64,000 nucleotides of DNA from Diphasiastrum complanatum (taxonomy: Eukaryota > Streptophyta > Lycopodiopsida > Lycopodiales > Lycopodiaceae), in NCBI GenBank assembly GCA_029204225.1, contig CM055097.1:8635426-8699425 (forward strand), in the 5' to 3' direction. The position numbers and the translations under genes were made by a program. Shown piece by piece: positions 23,400-37,989 of the stretch. The first letter of the stretch is position 1, and each line of letters starts with the position of its first letter. Under the pieces are notes generated by a model. It did not search any database. It saw only the letters and a list, made by a program, of their open reading frames with translations, and had not been told where the DNA came from.

Positions 23400-24248
23400 A
23401 ATCACCACCACCTAGATCCTAATCATTAGTAGTAAAGTTGATCTGTCTGCTACCTTCATCTCTTTGCTTCTTCAAACATTCATTTGCAAAATGCCCTTTG
23501 ATTCCACAATAAAAGCATTTCAACTTAGACTTATCTTTCTTTTTGCCAAAGGAGGAAGTCTCACCTTGATCGTGTCCTTTAGACACTTGCCTTTGCCTTT
23601 GCCCTTGAACTTGCCTTTGATGAACATAGCCTCCTCTTCGTAATAAGATGTTGATGTAGATCCACCTCCTCTTGATTGAAGCCTATACTCCTCATTCACC
23701 AAGATCTCTTGCAAATTTACAATACTTGGCAAAGTCTTTTGAATAGCAAAACTTTGAACAAGATTAGCATGATCATCCAACAAGCCATTAAGTATAACTT
23801 GAACAAGTTCTACCTCCTTAATGCTTTCATCCATACATGCTAACTCATCATTGAATGCCTTAACCCTCGAAACAAAAGCATGAGTACTCTCTTCCTTCTT
23901 TTGCAAACTTTGAAAGATTTTCCTCCTAAGAGTAAGCACTCTTGATGTAGACTTGGATTCATAAAGCTTATTCAAAGCTTCCCAAGCCTCCAAAGATGAT
24001 GGGCACTTAACAATCTCCTTGAGGCGTTCATTGGTAACATTTATCTTAATCATGTGTAGAGCTTTCTTTGCTCTCTTGTCATACCTCACTTGATATTGAG
24101 GTGCTTGAGGCCTCTCCTCCACAACTGCAACAATCTCCATCAACTCATTCATCTCCAATAAGGATTCCATCCTCACCTTCCAAGTAGAATAGTTGATTGA
24201 GGTAAGCCTATCATTGCTCTCCAACATAAAGCCTCCACTTGTAGCCAT
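23400..24248 (-). pseudogene. gag of element D
   Basis: The start is ATG at 24248 on the minus strand (MATSGGFMLESNDRLTSINY, then STWKVRMESLLEMNELME). The gag domain runs uninterrupted to about 23580 (ALNKLYESKSTSRVLTLRRK, VELVQVILNGLLDDHANLVQ). A frameshift follows in the lysine-rich linker. The zinc knuckle reads on in another frame at about 23450-23530 (CFYCGIKGHFANEC). The gag is the best-preserved part of D, consistent with an element that contributes or borrows gag for packaging. It is nearly the same family as the gag at 16401. Confidence 0.88.
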
Positions 24249-24849
24249 GTTGAAGTGACCTGATCTTCTTCTTTCAACCTGTTCCAATGCACAAAGCACT
24301 CTCTTGAATTTAAACAAATAAACTTAAGAAGAAATCACAAAGATATGGAACCTCTCAAATCTCTTCTAGCACTTCTAACTAGAAAATCAACACATAGAAT
24401 AGTAAAATGTTGATCAACCTATGATCTATCCTCAATCTAATGATTCTTGCCACTTACTAAGATTGAAACACACTCAAATGAAGTTCAGTAACCTCACAAA
24501 CTAGAGATCCAATCAAAATTAGGGTTTTGACAAAATCACAAAACCTTGAATATCTCAAATTATACATGCAAATTCTAGAAACTTGATATATCTTCTTGTA
24601 GACTCCAATGAGACCTTCCTAATGCACCAAATATCATCTAAATCCAGTAATCCAAGTGTTAAATCGGAATTAATCAAGTATATAACCCTATATTGAGTTT
24701 TGACCTACAAAAGATCAATTCTACACATGCAAAAATGCTGATTTTTTAGTAGAGATCAATCTAGCATGCTCTAGCATTGGTAACTCCTCAAAATCCTTGC
24801 TAAATATGGCTGATCCTTTCATAACCTGAACACAAGAGCTCTGATACCA

Positions 24850-25503
24850 TGTGAAGGATTTCAGATCATTCAAGATCCAATCCATGTCCCTGATCTTTGG
24901 TTACAAAAAGGAGCAAACCAACAATCTTGCCAATGTAGAAAAATCAGCATCTACATACAAAATGAGATGCAAACTCTAAGAGATATTGATCAAACATGAG
25001 CCAAAACATAAAATATGTTTGCTGTCCATAAAATTATAGTACCCTACTGTATTTCACACGTGTGTAACCGAAAATAGCAAAATATGAGCATTCTACACAC
25101 AAGATTGCAAGATAACATCATGAGAGTGCACCAATGAGTAGTAGAACCCAAAGAGAACCATGTATAATGATGAAATGAGAGAGAGAAGAGAGAAGATGTG
25201 TCTCTCCACGAGTTACATCCTTTTATAGAGTGTCCAAACCCTATTTGGCCACTTGGCTTTCCCTCCAAAATGTAAACCCTACTATTTTTGGGTCTAGATT
25301 CAATGTACCCAAAGTTCAAATTTGAATCTCTCTCAAACGTGACTACCAACTTTTCCACACTTTCAAAAAGTGTTTATTGAATGTATTTTAAACTAATATA
25401 ACTTCAAAAAGTTTATCTCTAAGTCTAAAATGAGTTTTGGCCTCTTATTGACAATTTACCAAAATATGACTAAACTAGACTAAACTAGTTGAAATCTCTC
25501 ACA
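24850..25503 (-). repeat. 5' LTR of element D (654 bp)
   Basis: The partner of 20022-20675, followed on its inner side by the tRNA-Met primer site. It ends in TCACA next to the AAAAT target duplication and carries TCACACGTGTGT at 25055. Confidence 0.93.
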
Positions 25504-26082
25504 AAAATCACTAAATTCAGAAGATTCATGAAATCCTTGCAGAAGTAACCATCGTAGACCATTCCAATGTCTTCAAAATATCTTTTTTCATCAGTGATGA
25601 AGCTTGCGAATGTTATTTATCAGAGATGATTGATCTGTGATAACAAAAAGTGCTTCTAGACCTTCGCAGATAGCCATAACTTCTTGATCTGTAAGAAAGA
25701 ACCATCCACCCTTGGAATAGAGATCCACCCTAGATCCAGCCCCTGACAAGCCTAGGTAGGTTAATTCCCAACAGGTTTGAAGAAACCAAGGTTTTTTTTA
25801 CTATAAAACAGTGGAAGAACCTTTGCACAGACAACCCTCGCACGAGCAACCTTTGTAGACCAGATCAATAGTTAGATCTACACCAGATATAGCTACTGTG
25901 AAAATCTCAGTCCAACCGAAATAAGGATCAAAAAGTTATTAAGAAAAAACCACCGTAAGGGACCTAAAATCACACTTTCAGCCACCCAAACTAATCAAAT
26001 TCCTAAGATCCAGCTTGAGTTTCACAGATCTTTCAAGAACCAACTACCTTGGACATCTCTGTCAAATAAATACGAGATCCAG

Positions 26083-26585
26083 ATGATCAGTATCGAGAAG
26101 AGTTGCGAATCAAGCTTCAAACCTACCCAGAGTAGCAGCCGTGCAAATCAAGCTAGAAGTAGAACCTGTAGAAATGAATCCAATGGACCCACCTGTTTCT
26201 GTTGCACCCTTGCAAGTAGTTTAAAGAGCACCTCGGTCGAGATGCCAAAATATCATGATGGATCATCATATCCAATCAGATTCCTCCAGATCTACGAGCA
26301 AGCGTGTGAGATCTACGACGAGCGGACATCGGCAAAAAAGTTGATGTTGTTTCCGATGTCATTGATTACGGTAACACAAAATTGGTTTCTTAATCTCTCA
26401 AACAAAGAAAAGTCCACTTGGGAAGGGGTTAAAGGGCCTCTCATCAAGCGCTTTAAACCCAAAAAATTCTTGGAAGCTCCATTTCTCCTGCTAAGCAAAG
26501 TGAAAATGGGAAAAAGAGAAAGGGTTAGAGACTACATAGAATGGGTCAAACACTTGAGATTTGAATGCAACGCAGCCCTAACCTG
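26083..26585 (+). pseudogene. Gypsy-type gag of element E (cut by TRIM-like insertion)
   Basis: The frame resembles the retrotransposon gag domain of Ty3/gypsy elements: KYHDGSSYPIRFLQIYEQ, LMLFPMSLITVTQNWFLNLS, STWEGVKGPLIKRFKPKKF and a basic stretch GKRERVRDYIEWVKHLRFEC. The order (target-binding core, W-F-L, then a motif equivalent to FxxRF) is characteristic. The frame is cut at 26585 by the small insertion; beyond 26962 it resumes with stops. No zinc knuckle is visible. The original protein would form particles; this copy is inactive. Confidence 0.72.
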
Positions 26586-26957
26586 TTGGAATCATATCCA
26601 CTTTGAATAAAGTCCCACTTCTACTCATGGGATTTCTTTGAGCGTGGCTGTGGCTGGTACCAGTCCCTTTGCGGGCAAGGGGGAGCACTTGGATTCGTGG
26701 GCGTCTAGGCGTCCAGGGACGGGATCCCAGAATGTGGCTCACGGAAGGAGCAAAAGGCTCCATGATTTTGGTGCAACCTTTGAACCAAAAAGGTTAAGTT
26801 GTATCCGTTGAAGGCCCACCAAATTCTTGCATGGTATCAGAGCAGACAACGTGACCTGTGCCCCACTTTGAGAGGGAGTGTTGGAATGACAAAGTGGAGC
26901 CACAACCACGCTCAAAGAAATTCCATAAGTAGAAGTGGGACTTTACTCAAAGTGCAC
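26586..26957 (+). mobile_element. Small TRIM-like insertion with inverted arms
   Basis: About 372 bp inserted in the gag of E with an ACCTG duplication (26581-26585, 26958-26962). The first 247 bp look like an LTR ending in CTTGCA. They are followed directly by the tRNA-Met primer site TGGTATCAGAGC (26833-26844) and, 30 bp later, by a purine tract (GAGAGGGAG) and a second TGTTGGAAT. The second LTR is short and, after its first bases, is an inverted copy of the first (26598-26656 against 26891-26955). Confidence 0.72.
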
Positions 26958-27141
26958 ACCTGAAATTAATCAATGTACAACTAGTAGCAGTTCCAGGAAG
27001 GACGCCACATGAAAGACAAAATCCCCACGTTCTTGTGCTAGCAGTTACGTGAGCACAGAAGTGGAAGGGAGTGGCCCCATCACCACCTCCATCAGTATCA
27101 ATGACTGACGACCAACCTCAACTATAGGACCATATCCGAAT

Positions 27142-27994
27142 GTGAGGGAAGAAAGAAGGATATACCATAAGGTTCATCATTGGATACAGAAAGCACAAGA
27201 AGAGGAAGTTGCACAAGCAAGAGAAGCTCCTACAGAACCTCAACATACGGAAGAACTAGCACTGCCAGTGACATTTCCAGTGAGAACGGATCAAAATGAT
27301 TACTTGCATAATCATGAACCACCATTCCATATGGAAGTGCCAGAGGTCTAATAGATAGGCACCCATTTACTATCTAGTCATGTCAACTTATCTCTCGGTG
27401 AGTTACTACGGATTGCACCTCAAGCCAAGAGCATCCTAGTTGAATGGGCCAAAATGGAACCGAAAATAGCAGCAGAAGAGCTCTTATACTGTGCGAACTA
27501 TGATGGAACGAGCAATGTCCTCCAAATTGGGACAGCCTAGGAGAGTGAAGAACACAACATTTCCATGCCAATCCACCACAAGAGGTTTGAAGACGAAGTA
27601 GCAGTGGTAGATGGAGGATCGGGTGTAAACTTGATTTCCACTACTCTGTATTAGAAATGGGGACTGCAAGAATTGAAACCAGCAAAATTTGACATCAAAT
27701 TAGCAGATCAATCAAGCCAAAAGGTGTAGTTGATGACATCATAGTGAAAATAGTGAGAATGCAGTTTGTAATCACTTTTGTGGTGATGGACATACAAGAA
27801 TCCCATTCTGTCTACGCATTTTACAAAGAAGACCTTGGTTGAGGATCGCGCAAGTGGTTCACAACTGAGGAACCAGAATACTCACCTTCGAAAATAGAAA
27901 ACAGGTAGTAAAGGTCAATCCAACCACATGGGCGATGAAATCAATTACACCAAAAGCTGATGATGGATCGTCCACCACTGATCACACAATTGAT
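27142..27994 (+). pseudogene. Protease region of element E
   Basis: The first open part (27142-27351) is acidic and proline-rich, with no recognised domain. Further on, a frame reads RFEDEVAVVDGGSGVNLIST (about 27580-27640), which resembles the retropepsin active-site loop of plant gypsy elements with DGG in place of DTG. Stops follow at about 27651 and later. The frame leads to TTDHTID at 27990, where H is inserted, and continues as HPTKAMGGH at 34886. Reverse transcriptase is not present after the protease, so the element was already non-autonomous or has lost pol. Confidence 0.55.
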
Positions 27995-29518
<1,524 letters not shown>

Positions 29519-29604
29519 GAAGTGGTATCAGAGCATTGGTTCACTGGATTACTAGAGTCCGAGATCTTTCTCCAAAAGTTGTTCTAAATTGTTTGTGTAT
29601 AATT

Positions 29605-30485
29605 TTGATCACTATAAAAGGCACCTCAAAGATCTGCTTGATCAATAAATTCAACGGAGATGACTTCCAGATGTGGAAGATCAAAATGAGGATGATCTTG
29701 ATTGAAAAGGAGTTATGGGGATATGTCAACGGTTCTATAGCCAAACCAGTAGAACTCGAACAACTCCCAGCTTGGGAAGCCAAGGATGGAAAGGCTCTTG
29801 CCATTGTATCTCTAAACCTTAAAGACACTCAAATTGCTCATGTATCCAACTGCACTACTTCCAAAGAAGCATGGGACACACTCACTAGCATCTAACAGAC
29901 CTCAGATGTCTCGAATCGCCTCTTCTTGAGGAAGAAGGTACTAACACTCAGAATGAGTGAAATCACCTCAATCATTGACCATCTGAACGAGTTCAAACAA
30001 TTGATGAATCTGCTGGCTGCAATAGGTTTTCCTATCTCAGAAGAAGACTCTACCATGTCTCTTCTTGCCAGTCTTTCATCCTCCTATGATAATTTAGTGT
30101 TGCTTCTGAGCAGTACCCCTACGCTGTCTCTCCAAAAATTGATAGCAAGTTTGTTGCAGGAAGAAGTTAGGAGGAAAAGCTTGTCCACATCTACGAGTAC
30201 CAAATCCATGGCACTCTATTCAAACAAGCAGCAATCCAAGAAGAAGAAAGGCTTCAAGGATAAGAAGACGAAGGCAAAACAGCCAGTAACATCACAACCA
30301 CAATAGCCGCGAACAATATAGTCACTCATCGTCCAAGACCAAGCTATTTTGTAGATATTGCAAAAGGACCAACCACGACATCAAGGACTGTCGCATCCTC
30401 AAGCACAATGAAACAAAGAAGAAGATACAGCAGCACCAAGAAGGGAACTTTGACAGAGTCAAAGGATCTCAAGATGAAGGAAATG
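29605..30485 (+). pseudogene. gag of element H
   Basis: The frame begins about 29605, near the primer site, and carries KFNGDDFQMWKIKMRMILIE, the gag motif, and LAIVSLNLKDTQIAHVSN. A stop at 29893 lies within the domain. The frame resumes at 29926 (LTLRMSEITSIIDHLNEFKQ, LLASLSSSYDNLV) and ends in a lysine-rich tail at 30306. The expected zinc knuckle is badly eroded (CKRTNHDIKDC at about 30355-30390, with only part of CCHC). This is a different copia clade from A, B, D and L; its gag is of the LxxExWxY type. Not functional. Confidence 0.85.
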
Positions 30486-32290
30486 CATGATGGTACAAGA
30501 TCAATCCAATAGAGATGCCCATCATTGGTATCTTGATTCAGGTGCTTCTCAGCACATGAGGCCATGCAAGGGCCTCTTCTCTACACTCACAGCTACAAAA
30601 TCAACGTACATTTTCTTTGGTGACTCCAGATCACACCAAGTTGAAGGCCAAGGGTCTATTCAACTATAGTTCTCTGATGGCATCACTAGGCAGCTTAATG
30701 GAGTACTTTATGTACCCAAATCAACAAATAACCTTTTATCTATTAACAAGATCATAGATCAGGGCTATAGAGCTTTGTTCACTGCCAACTGATGTACTAT
30801 TTTAGATGAGAACTCAAAGGAAATCCTCTCTGCTTACAAAGAAAAAAATCTGTACATACTGAGTCACGATGTTGCACTTTCTGTGAGTTGTTCAGATGCA
30901 AATTTATGGCATCAAAGATTAGGTCATTTAAACATGCGTTCAATCTTATATATGCATCACAATAAAATGGTCAAGGACATGAATATTATTGTTGTCACCA
31001 CAACTAATCAGACTATTTGTGAAAATTGTCTACTAGGGAAACAACCTAGGACAAGATTTTCCAGAGGACAAGCCAAAAAGACGAAGTCCATCTTGTCATT
31101 GATACACAGTGACTTGTGTGGTCCTATGAGCGTACCTTCATTAGGTCAAGCTCTATATTTTCACATTCATTGATGATTACTCCCGATTTGCCAGTGTAAT
31201 GTTCATTAAGAACAAGTCAGAAGCATTTCGTTGCTTCAAAGACTTCAAGCAATACGCTGAAAATTAAACTGGTCAGAGGATCAAGGCCCTACGGTCTGAT
31301 TCAGGGGGAGAGTTCTTGTCAAATGAGATGAAAGAATACCTATCTTCATGTGGCATGCACCACCAGTTTACTACGAGCTGCACTCCACAACAGAACGGAG
31401 TAGCAGAGCCGAAGAACTGCACACTATTGGAAGCTGCACGATCCATGACAGTAAATTCACATTTGCCTCAAACCTTTTGGGCAGAAGCTATCTCTACGGC
31501 TTGCTATCTGCAAAACTACTCTAGCACTAAAGCGGTTGATTCCAAGACATTGTTTGAAGCCTACTACGGTTACAAACCAAGTCTGAAACACCTGCACGTT
31601 TTCGGATGTCTCTACTATGCACAAGTGCCATCTGATCTGAGAAAGAAGCTAGACCCAATAAGTTGTAAAAGCATCTTTATCGGCTCTTCAACTTCACACA
31701 AGGCATATCGTGTTTACGATGTGGTTACAGGCCAGATCTCAGTCAGTTGTGATGTTGTCTTCCTTGAAGACAAACATTACGATTTCAAACAGAAGCAACC
31801 AATACAAGAGACTACCATAGCAGCTCCACCTTCCAACGATAGGCTACAACCTACGACTATTCAAACAACGGAGTTCATCCCAATGACTCCACTTATCGTC
31901 GATGGGCCTAGACCCACAATCGCTCAACCGCAAAATGCGATGGTCCCAGTCATTCACCAAGGAGAATCATCTGATCAAGCACCTGCAGTTCAAAGATCTG
32001 TGAGACAACGACAACAGCCTCACCGCTTCATCCCTCGGGCTTTCATTAGTCATGACGAACCTGCCACCATAGCAGAAGCATTGTCAATGCCCAATGCAAA
32101 CAAATGGAAAGCTGCCATGGATGCTGAGTATCAATCTCTAATGAAGAACATGACCTGGAGTCTTGTCATTCCTCCTACAGGTGTAAAGCCAATTGATTCT
32201 AAGTGGATCTTTAAGCTGAAGCTTAAGCAAGATGGATCTGTATCCAAATGGAAAGCTAGACTGGTGGTTAAAGGCTTTGAACAAGTATAA
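30486..32290 (+). pseudogene. Protease, integrase and start of RT of element H
   Basis: Protease: HWYLDSGASQHM with DSG intact, then stops at about 30667 and 30790. Integrase zinc region: LWHQRLGHLNMRSI, CENCLLGKQPRTRF, LIHSDLCGPM. A frameshift at about 31168 precedes the catalytic core DDYSRFASVMFIKN, with a stop in AEN*TG near 31266. The core continues with SDSGGEF, then PQQNGVAEPKNCTL, where the family normally has ERKNRTL. RT begins with KWKAAMDAEYQSLMKN and KWIFKLKLKQDGS and stops at 32288. The intact polyprotein would cleave itself and insert the element. Confidence 0.9.
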
Positions 32291-33405
32291 GGGATAGACT
32301 ACACTGAGACCTTCAGTTCAGTAGTAAAAAATCAGTCTATTCATACTTTATTGGCTATATCTACTATAGAAGATCTGGATATTCACCAGATGGACATCCA
32401 TACGACATTCCTACACGAATACATACAAGAAGATGTCTACATCTATCAGCCATAAGGTTACATCCCTCAAGGCAAGGAACATCTACTATGCAAATTGCAT
32501 AAGGCATTATACGGTCTGAAGCAAGATCCAAGGGCCTGGTATGATAGAATAAATCATTTCTTGTTGCAGCATGACTTCACCTCCTGCACCGCAGATTCAA
32601 ATGTGCAAAGGGGCCAAGCTATGTTATAATAGCACTATACGTTGATGATTCCTTAATCATCAACAATTCAAATTAGTTGTTGCAAGGAGGATTGCAAGCC
32701 CACAGACACTCCTATGGATCCAAGATACAAGCTATCCAAAGACATGTGCCCTAGAACAAAGGCAGATCAGCAAGAAATGTGCAAGTACCCTTATTAGTCT
32801 ATCATAGGTTCTCCGATGTACTCTATGATTTGTACACGACCTGATTTAGCATATGCTGTAAGCAGGCTGTCACAATTCATGTCCAATACAGGCCTACAAC
32901 ACTGGAAAGCTCTACAAAGAGTTCTAAAGTACATTAAATCCTCAAAGCACTATGCCTTGAGTTACAACGGAAATACAGAAGCTGCACTCTCTTTGATTAC
33001 CTATTCTGATTCAGACTGGGCAGGAGATGTAGATACCAAAAAATCCACCTCTAGCTACATTTGCTTTCTTGTAGGAGGACCCATTTCACGGAATAGCAAG
33101 AAGCAGAAATGCATTTCATTATCCTCTACGGAATCAGAATATGTCGCAGCTACGTCAATAGTGAAGGAGATTTTATGGCTTAGAAGACTACTATAGGATC
33201 TGAGATTCCCACAGTTTGGTCCAACTATAATCTAGTGCGACAATCAGGGTTCAAAACGAAGACGTTGCACTAAGTTACTATCACACAGACAGTATGTTGG
33301 CTGACATTCTGACAAAACCATTGTCAAGAGACAAACATTCTACTCTAGTGGAATTGTTAAATCTCAATTTGAGTCTAGATTTGTAGCAGCAAGCTTAACG
33401 GGGAG
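32291..33405 (+). pseudogene. RT and RNase H of element H, with deletion
   Basis: RT continues after the stop: DYTETFSSVVKN, KLHKALYGLKQDPRAWYDR. The catalytic YVDD lies in a frame broken near 32630, and part of the palm and thumb is deleted at about 32670. RNase H is in 32816-33196 (MICTRPDLAYAVSRLSQFMS, TYSDSDWAGDVDTKKSTSSY, SLSSTESEYVAATS). The tail near 33300-33330 (DILTKPLSRDKH) ends shortly before the polypurine tract. Several stops prevent translation. Confidence 0.88.
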
Positions 33406-34880
<1,475 letters not shown>

Positions 34881-35170
34881 TTGATCACCCAACGAAAGCC
34901 ATGGGAGGTCATTACGACTTTGAAACGGATATCATGAGATGGACGGACGCATTGGCAACCGTTGATTATATGGCTGGGCATGCTAGTCAACCAGATTTAG
35001 ATCTAGATTCCAACACATCTTCAGCCAAGTGCTATACATTGGACACGCCAATCCCTTTTGGGGTGAATATGATCAATGTAGCATGGCTGTCAACGGAAGC
35101 TATTGAAAGCCTTGTGGATGATGATTTAGTCCCGTGGCAACATGATTTTACCTACTCCCGTTCCGAGTAA
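34881..35170 (+). pseudogene. Continuation of element E coding sequence
   Basis: From the target duplication the frame reads HPTKAMGGHYDFETDIMRW, DYMAGHASQPDLDLD, DTPIPFGVNMINVAWLS and stops at 35168-35170. It joins in frame to TTDHTID before 27995 when H is removed. The acidic, tryptophan-containing sequence has no recognised motif; position suggests the region after the protease of a gypsy-like polyprotein. A start codon inside LTR H would give an artefactual fusion; the real frame comes from E. Confidence 0.5.
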
Positions 35171-36453
35171 AGGAGATCCTCAGCCATGGAGCCCGTAGTT
35201 AGATGGGACGCCATTCGACACTCTCATCAATGGTAGCCAACTTTACAAGTATTGGCCACCTCAATGAACAAATCCAGGATGTGGATGACACAATACACAT
35301 ACAATGATCAGATCAAGCCTCATTAGAAGTCATCCCACCTAGATCCAATAAAACCAAACCAGATCTGGATGAGATATAGTCAGATCAAAAAGAATCCATG
35401 AAGATTCAGCAAGATCAAGCAAGATCAGGATAGATAAAAAAAGATCCAACTAGATCCGAGTGATATCTAGATCCATATAGGATCTAGGGACAATAGATCA
35501 TCAAATTACATCAATCAGTCTCCATTCTTGCAAATTAGAGATGACGATTTTGAGAAAAAACTAGTAAAATAGGGATAAATATCACTTTAACAAATAGATC
35601 AGCTACCAATTGTCCATTAGTACTTTTGGAGAGCTCTCCATAGTCAAATCTGACCTGGATGCAATGGTATACCAGTTATGGATCAGAGAATCTCAAGATC
35701 TCATCAAAAAACACTAAAAAAGAGCACTTTTTCCATGATTTTTTGAGATCCCTTGGGAGCTAACTCTTAAGACTTTGTCAATCACTAAATCTGAGTCACA
35801 TACATCTATTAAAATCTTTGTGAGAGTTACTGATGGAAAAGTCATCAAAATTGAGTGTTTGCGAGGGTTCATAGAACTAGAAACTAAGGAGTCTTCGTAG
35901 AGCATCAAGATCTGCAAACCAACCTTTGTAGAGGGCATAAATGGAATCAGAGCAGTAAAATTAGCCTGCCTACATGGTCTGATCTTGAAAATCCAATATC
36001 TGGAGCAAGTTGTGCGAGAGTTCACCTCCTGCAAGGGTTGAACCTTCGCAGACTTCACTGATGTCTTAGAATATTGTGATGAAGGTCCCTGCAAAAATTT
36101 GGTTGGAGCTGAACTGGGGAAAGTGCACTTCTCCTAATATGCACTCTAATTTCTACTATATAAGGGAGAAATTCGAGTCATTTGGCACTTCATTCAGCAA
36201 AGCTCTACCAAAAAATCCAACAAATTTTCAAAGTTATCAAATTGTGACCAAACTTCTCACCAGCCCTCATCTACTATTACATCCACCTTCTACACACCCA
36301 GTTCTACCATTTCTACTTCCGTTCTTACAATTTCCACATTTTCGCAATTTTTTAAGTCTTTTAACTCCTTTTTGACGTCTTTTCCACCTTTTTGAGTGCC
36401 TTTCGCCTTTTCACATTTCCATCAATACCAATCTTTACCATCCATCTAGCATC
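35171..36453 (+). other. Possible LTR of a gypsy-like element with TATA box
   Basis: No gene is seen. A TATA-like CTACTATATAAGGG at about 36153-36166 is followed by a pyrimidine-rich leader up to the ATG at 36454, an arrangement usual for an LTR promoter. Repeated phrases such as CCTTCGCAGAC and GCAAGGGTTGAACC also occur in the E pieces near 19700 and 25660, which suggests related repeats. LTR ends were not found. Confidence 0.35.
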
Positions 36454-37241
36454 ATGACTTCTTCTTTCTCTACTGACAATACTGGCATGAAAAAGGTGAT
36501 CCAACGTGAGATACCTTCTGCCACCTAGATTTGGGCCCTGCCGTTTGATTTCTTGATAACCCTTGGCTTCAGGCTGCCGGCCTCCTTCTTAAAGTAATAA
36601 GCTTTTTCTCGACGATTTTCTGACATAAACATGGAGCTAGCTCTCCATGCTTACACCACATGGGACACGCCGAAGTTGCGTTTCCATATCCTGTACCAAG
36701 GTACTATGTACAAGGTACGAATCAATGCCAACTCCATGGTCATCGTCGGCATAGTGTCCGGTGATCGCCAACCCATCTCGCATCGCCAAGCTAAAAATCT
36801 CATAAAATCTTACGTAGCACAAATTGTCCTGAGCTCCCAGTCAAAACTAACAATGGGTATTTGATAGAGGCTATAAATGATCCCATAATTTAAGCCATCA
36901 CTTACTTGTTGAACAACTTCCTAGTTGTTTCAACTTCTCACAAGGACTGCCTACACTCCACGCTGTTGAGCCGAATTGTGGAATCCTTCATAGAATTCTC
37001 GAGCCCCTCGGTGGTGCCATATGACTGGCATACCTTCCTAATGCATGAGCTCTCCATCGCTATCAAACCTAACACGCGCGAGTGCATCACCGCCGGACCC
37101 CTGCTTTGTAACTTTGCTTGTGCACTTCTTGAAGAGAAGGTTCGCGGATTTAACCGCTCCACCATTCTATCTGCCACTGTCCACATGCTAACTTGTACCC
37201 TCCTTCTGTTGCATCGACCTTCACCCAACAAGTGTTACTGA
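36454..37241 (+). pseudogene. Decayed ORF of unknown family
   Basis: ATG 36454 starts a frame (MTSSFSTDNTGMKKVIQREI) with stops at 36526 and 36595. It continues as 36631-36864 (TWDTPKLRFHILYQGTMYKV, GDRQPISHRQAKNLI). After a frameshift, 36906-37241 continues with SRIVESFIEFSSPSVVPYDW, MHELSIAIKPNTRECITAGP and FACALLEEKVRGFNRST. Together they suggest a lost protein of about 260 residues. No catalytic or zinc motif is visible. It follows an LTR-like promoter, so it may be the first ORF of a gypsy-like element, but no match to a known gag is recognised. Confidence 0.4.
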
Positions 37242-37989
37242 CACAACGGCTAGCAAACACATGCATGGCGCAGCCTCATCTTCATCTAATCCTCCTGCTA
37301 CTAGACAATGCACCGCACCGTTGATGATGAAAAATGCAACAAATGCACTCAGAAAATGCAAATTCTAGCCGTAACTCTAGTGACAAACTGACAAAATTGG
37401 ATTATGAATGATTCGCAAAACTTTTCATGACACTTGAATTATTTCTGTTCGAGTTGGATCAAGCAGGCTCTATAACACAACCAAACGAAATGAGATGAAT
37501 TCTAAACGAAAATGAAACAAAATGAAAAAAAGCAAAACTTAGACGAACTATGACATTGATTCATGTTGGAAGCATAGATCGCAAAACAAAATGAAATGAA
37601 GCGAAATAATTCGCGACAAGATCAATCAAGCAATCAAGCTCTATAACGAGACGAGAGGAGACGAAACAGACGAAAAAAAATGAAACAAAACGAAACGAAA
37701 CCTAGGTGAGCTCTGTAATTTATTTACCCTTATAGCTAAGTGATCATGAAGCGAAGCACGAAGGAAATGATTTGCAAACAAAATTAGTTCATCAGGAATT
37801 CAGATGTGATCACTGGTCACTACTGGTTGTATCACTCCTACAATCCTTCAAAGAGTAGTCAGACATTGCTGATCTACATTAACAAATTAATGTAGCATTC
37901 AACAAGATCAAACCAAGGTGCAAAATTAAATGAACAAGCGAATCAGACACACGAATAGAAGCAGACAAAAATATATTCAAGATCATACA
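37242..37989. other. Non-coding, A-rich DNA with GAAAC/ACGA-type low complexity
   Basis: No gene is seen. Between about 37480 and 37705, short units such as GAAAC, ACGAA and ATGAA recur irregularly on the plus strand. Confidence 0.6.

Larger units (their letters stand above)
20022..25503 (-). mobile_element. Non-autonomous copia-derived element D with unknown module instead of pol
   Basis: Two 654-bp LTRs (20022-20675 and 24850-25503) flank 4.2 kb of internal DNA read on the minus strand. The target duplication AAAAT is exact (20017-20021, 25504-25508). The primer site matches tRNA-Met (24837-24849), and a purine tract (GAAGAGGGAG, minus) precedes the 3' LTR. About 22 mismatches separate the LTRs by eye (about 97% identity). 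Inside are gag, zinc knuckle, protease and the start of integrase. Then comes about 1.6 kb of unrelated ORFs instead of the integrase core, RT and RNase H. The element would need enzymes supplied by another copia element. Confidence 0.93.

Noticed and set aside
37480-37705. GAAAC-rich repeats as a CRISPR-like or satellite array
   Set aside because: Units are irregular and very short, with no constant repeat and spacer pattern; it is low-complexity DNA in a plant genome.
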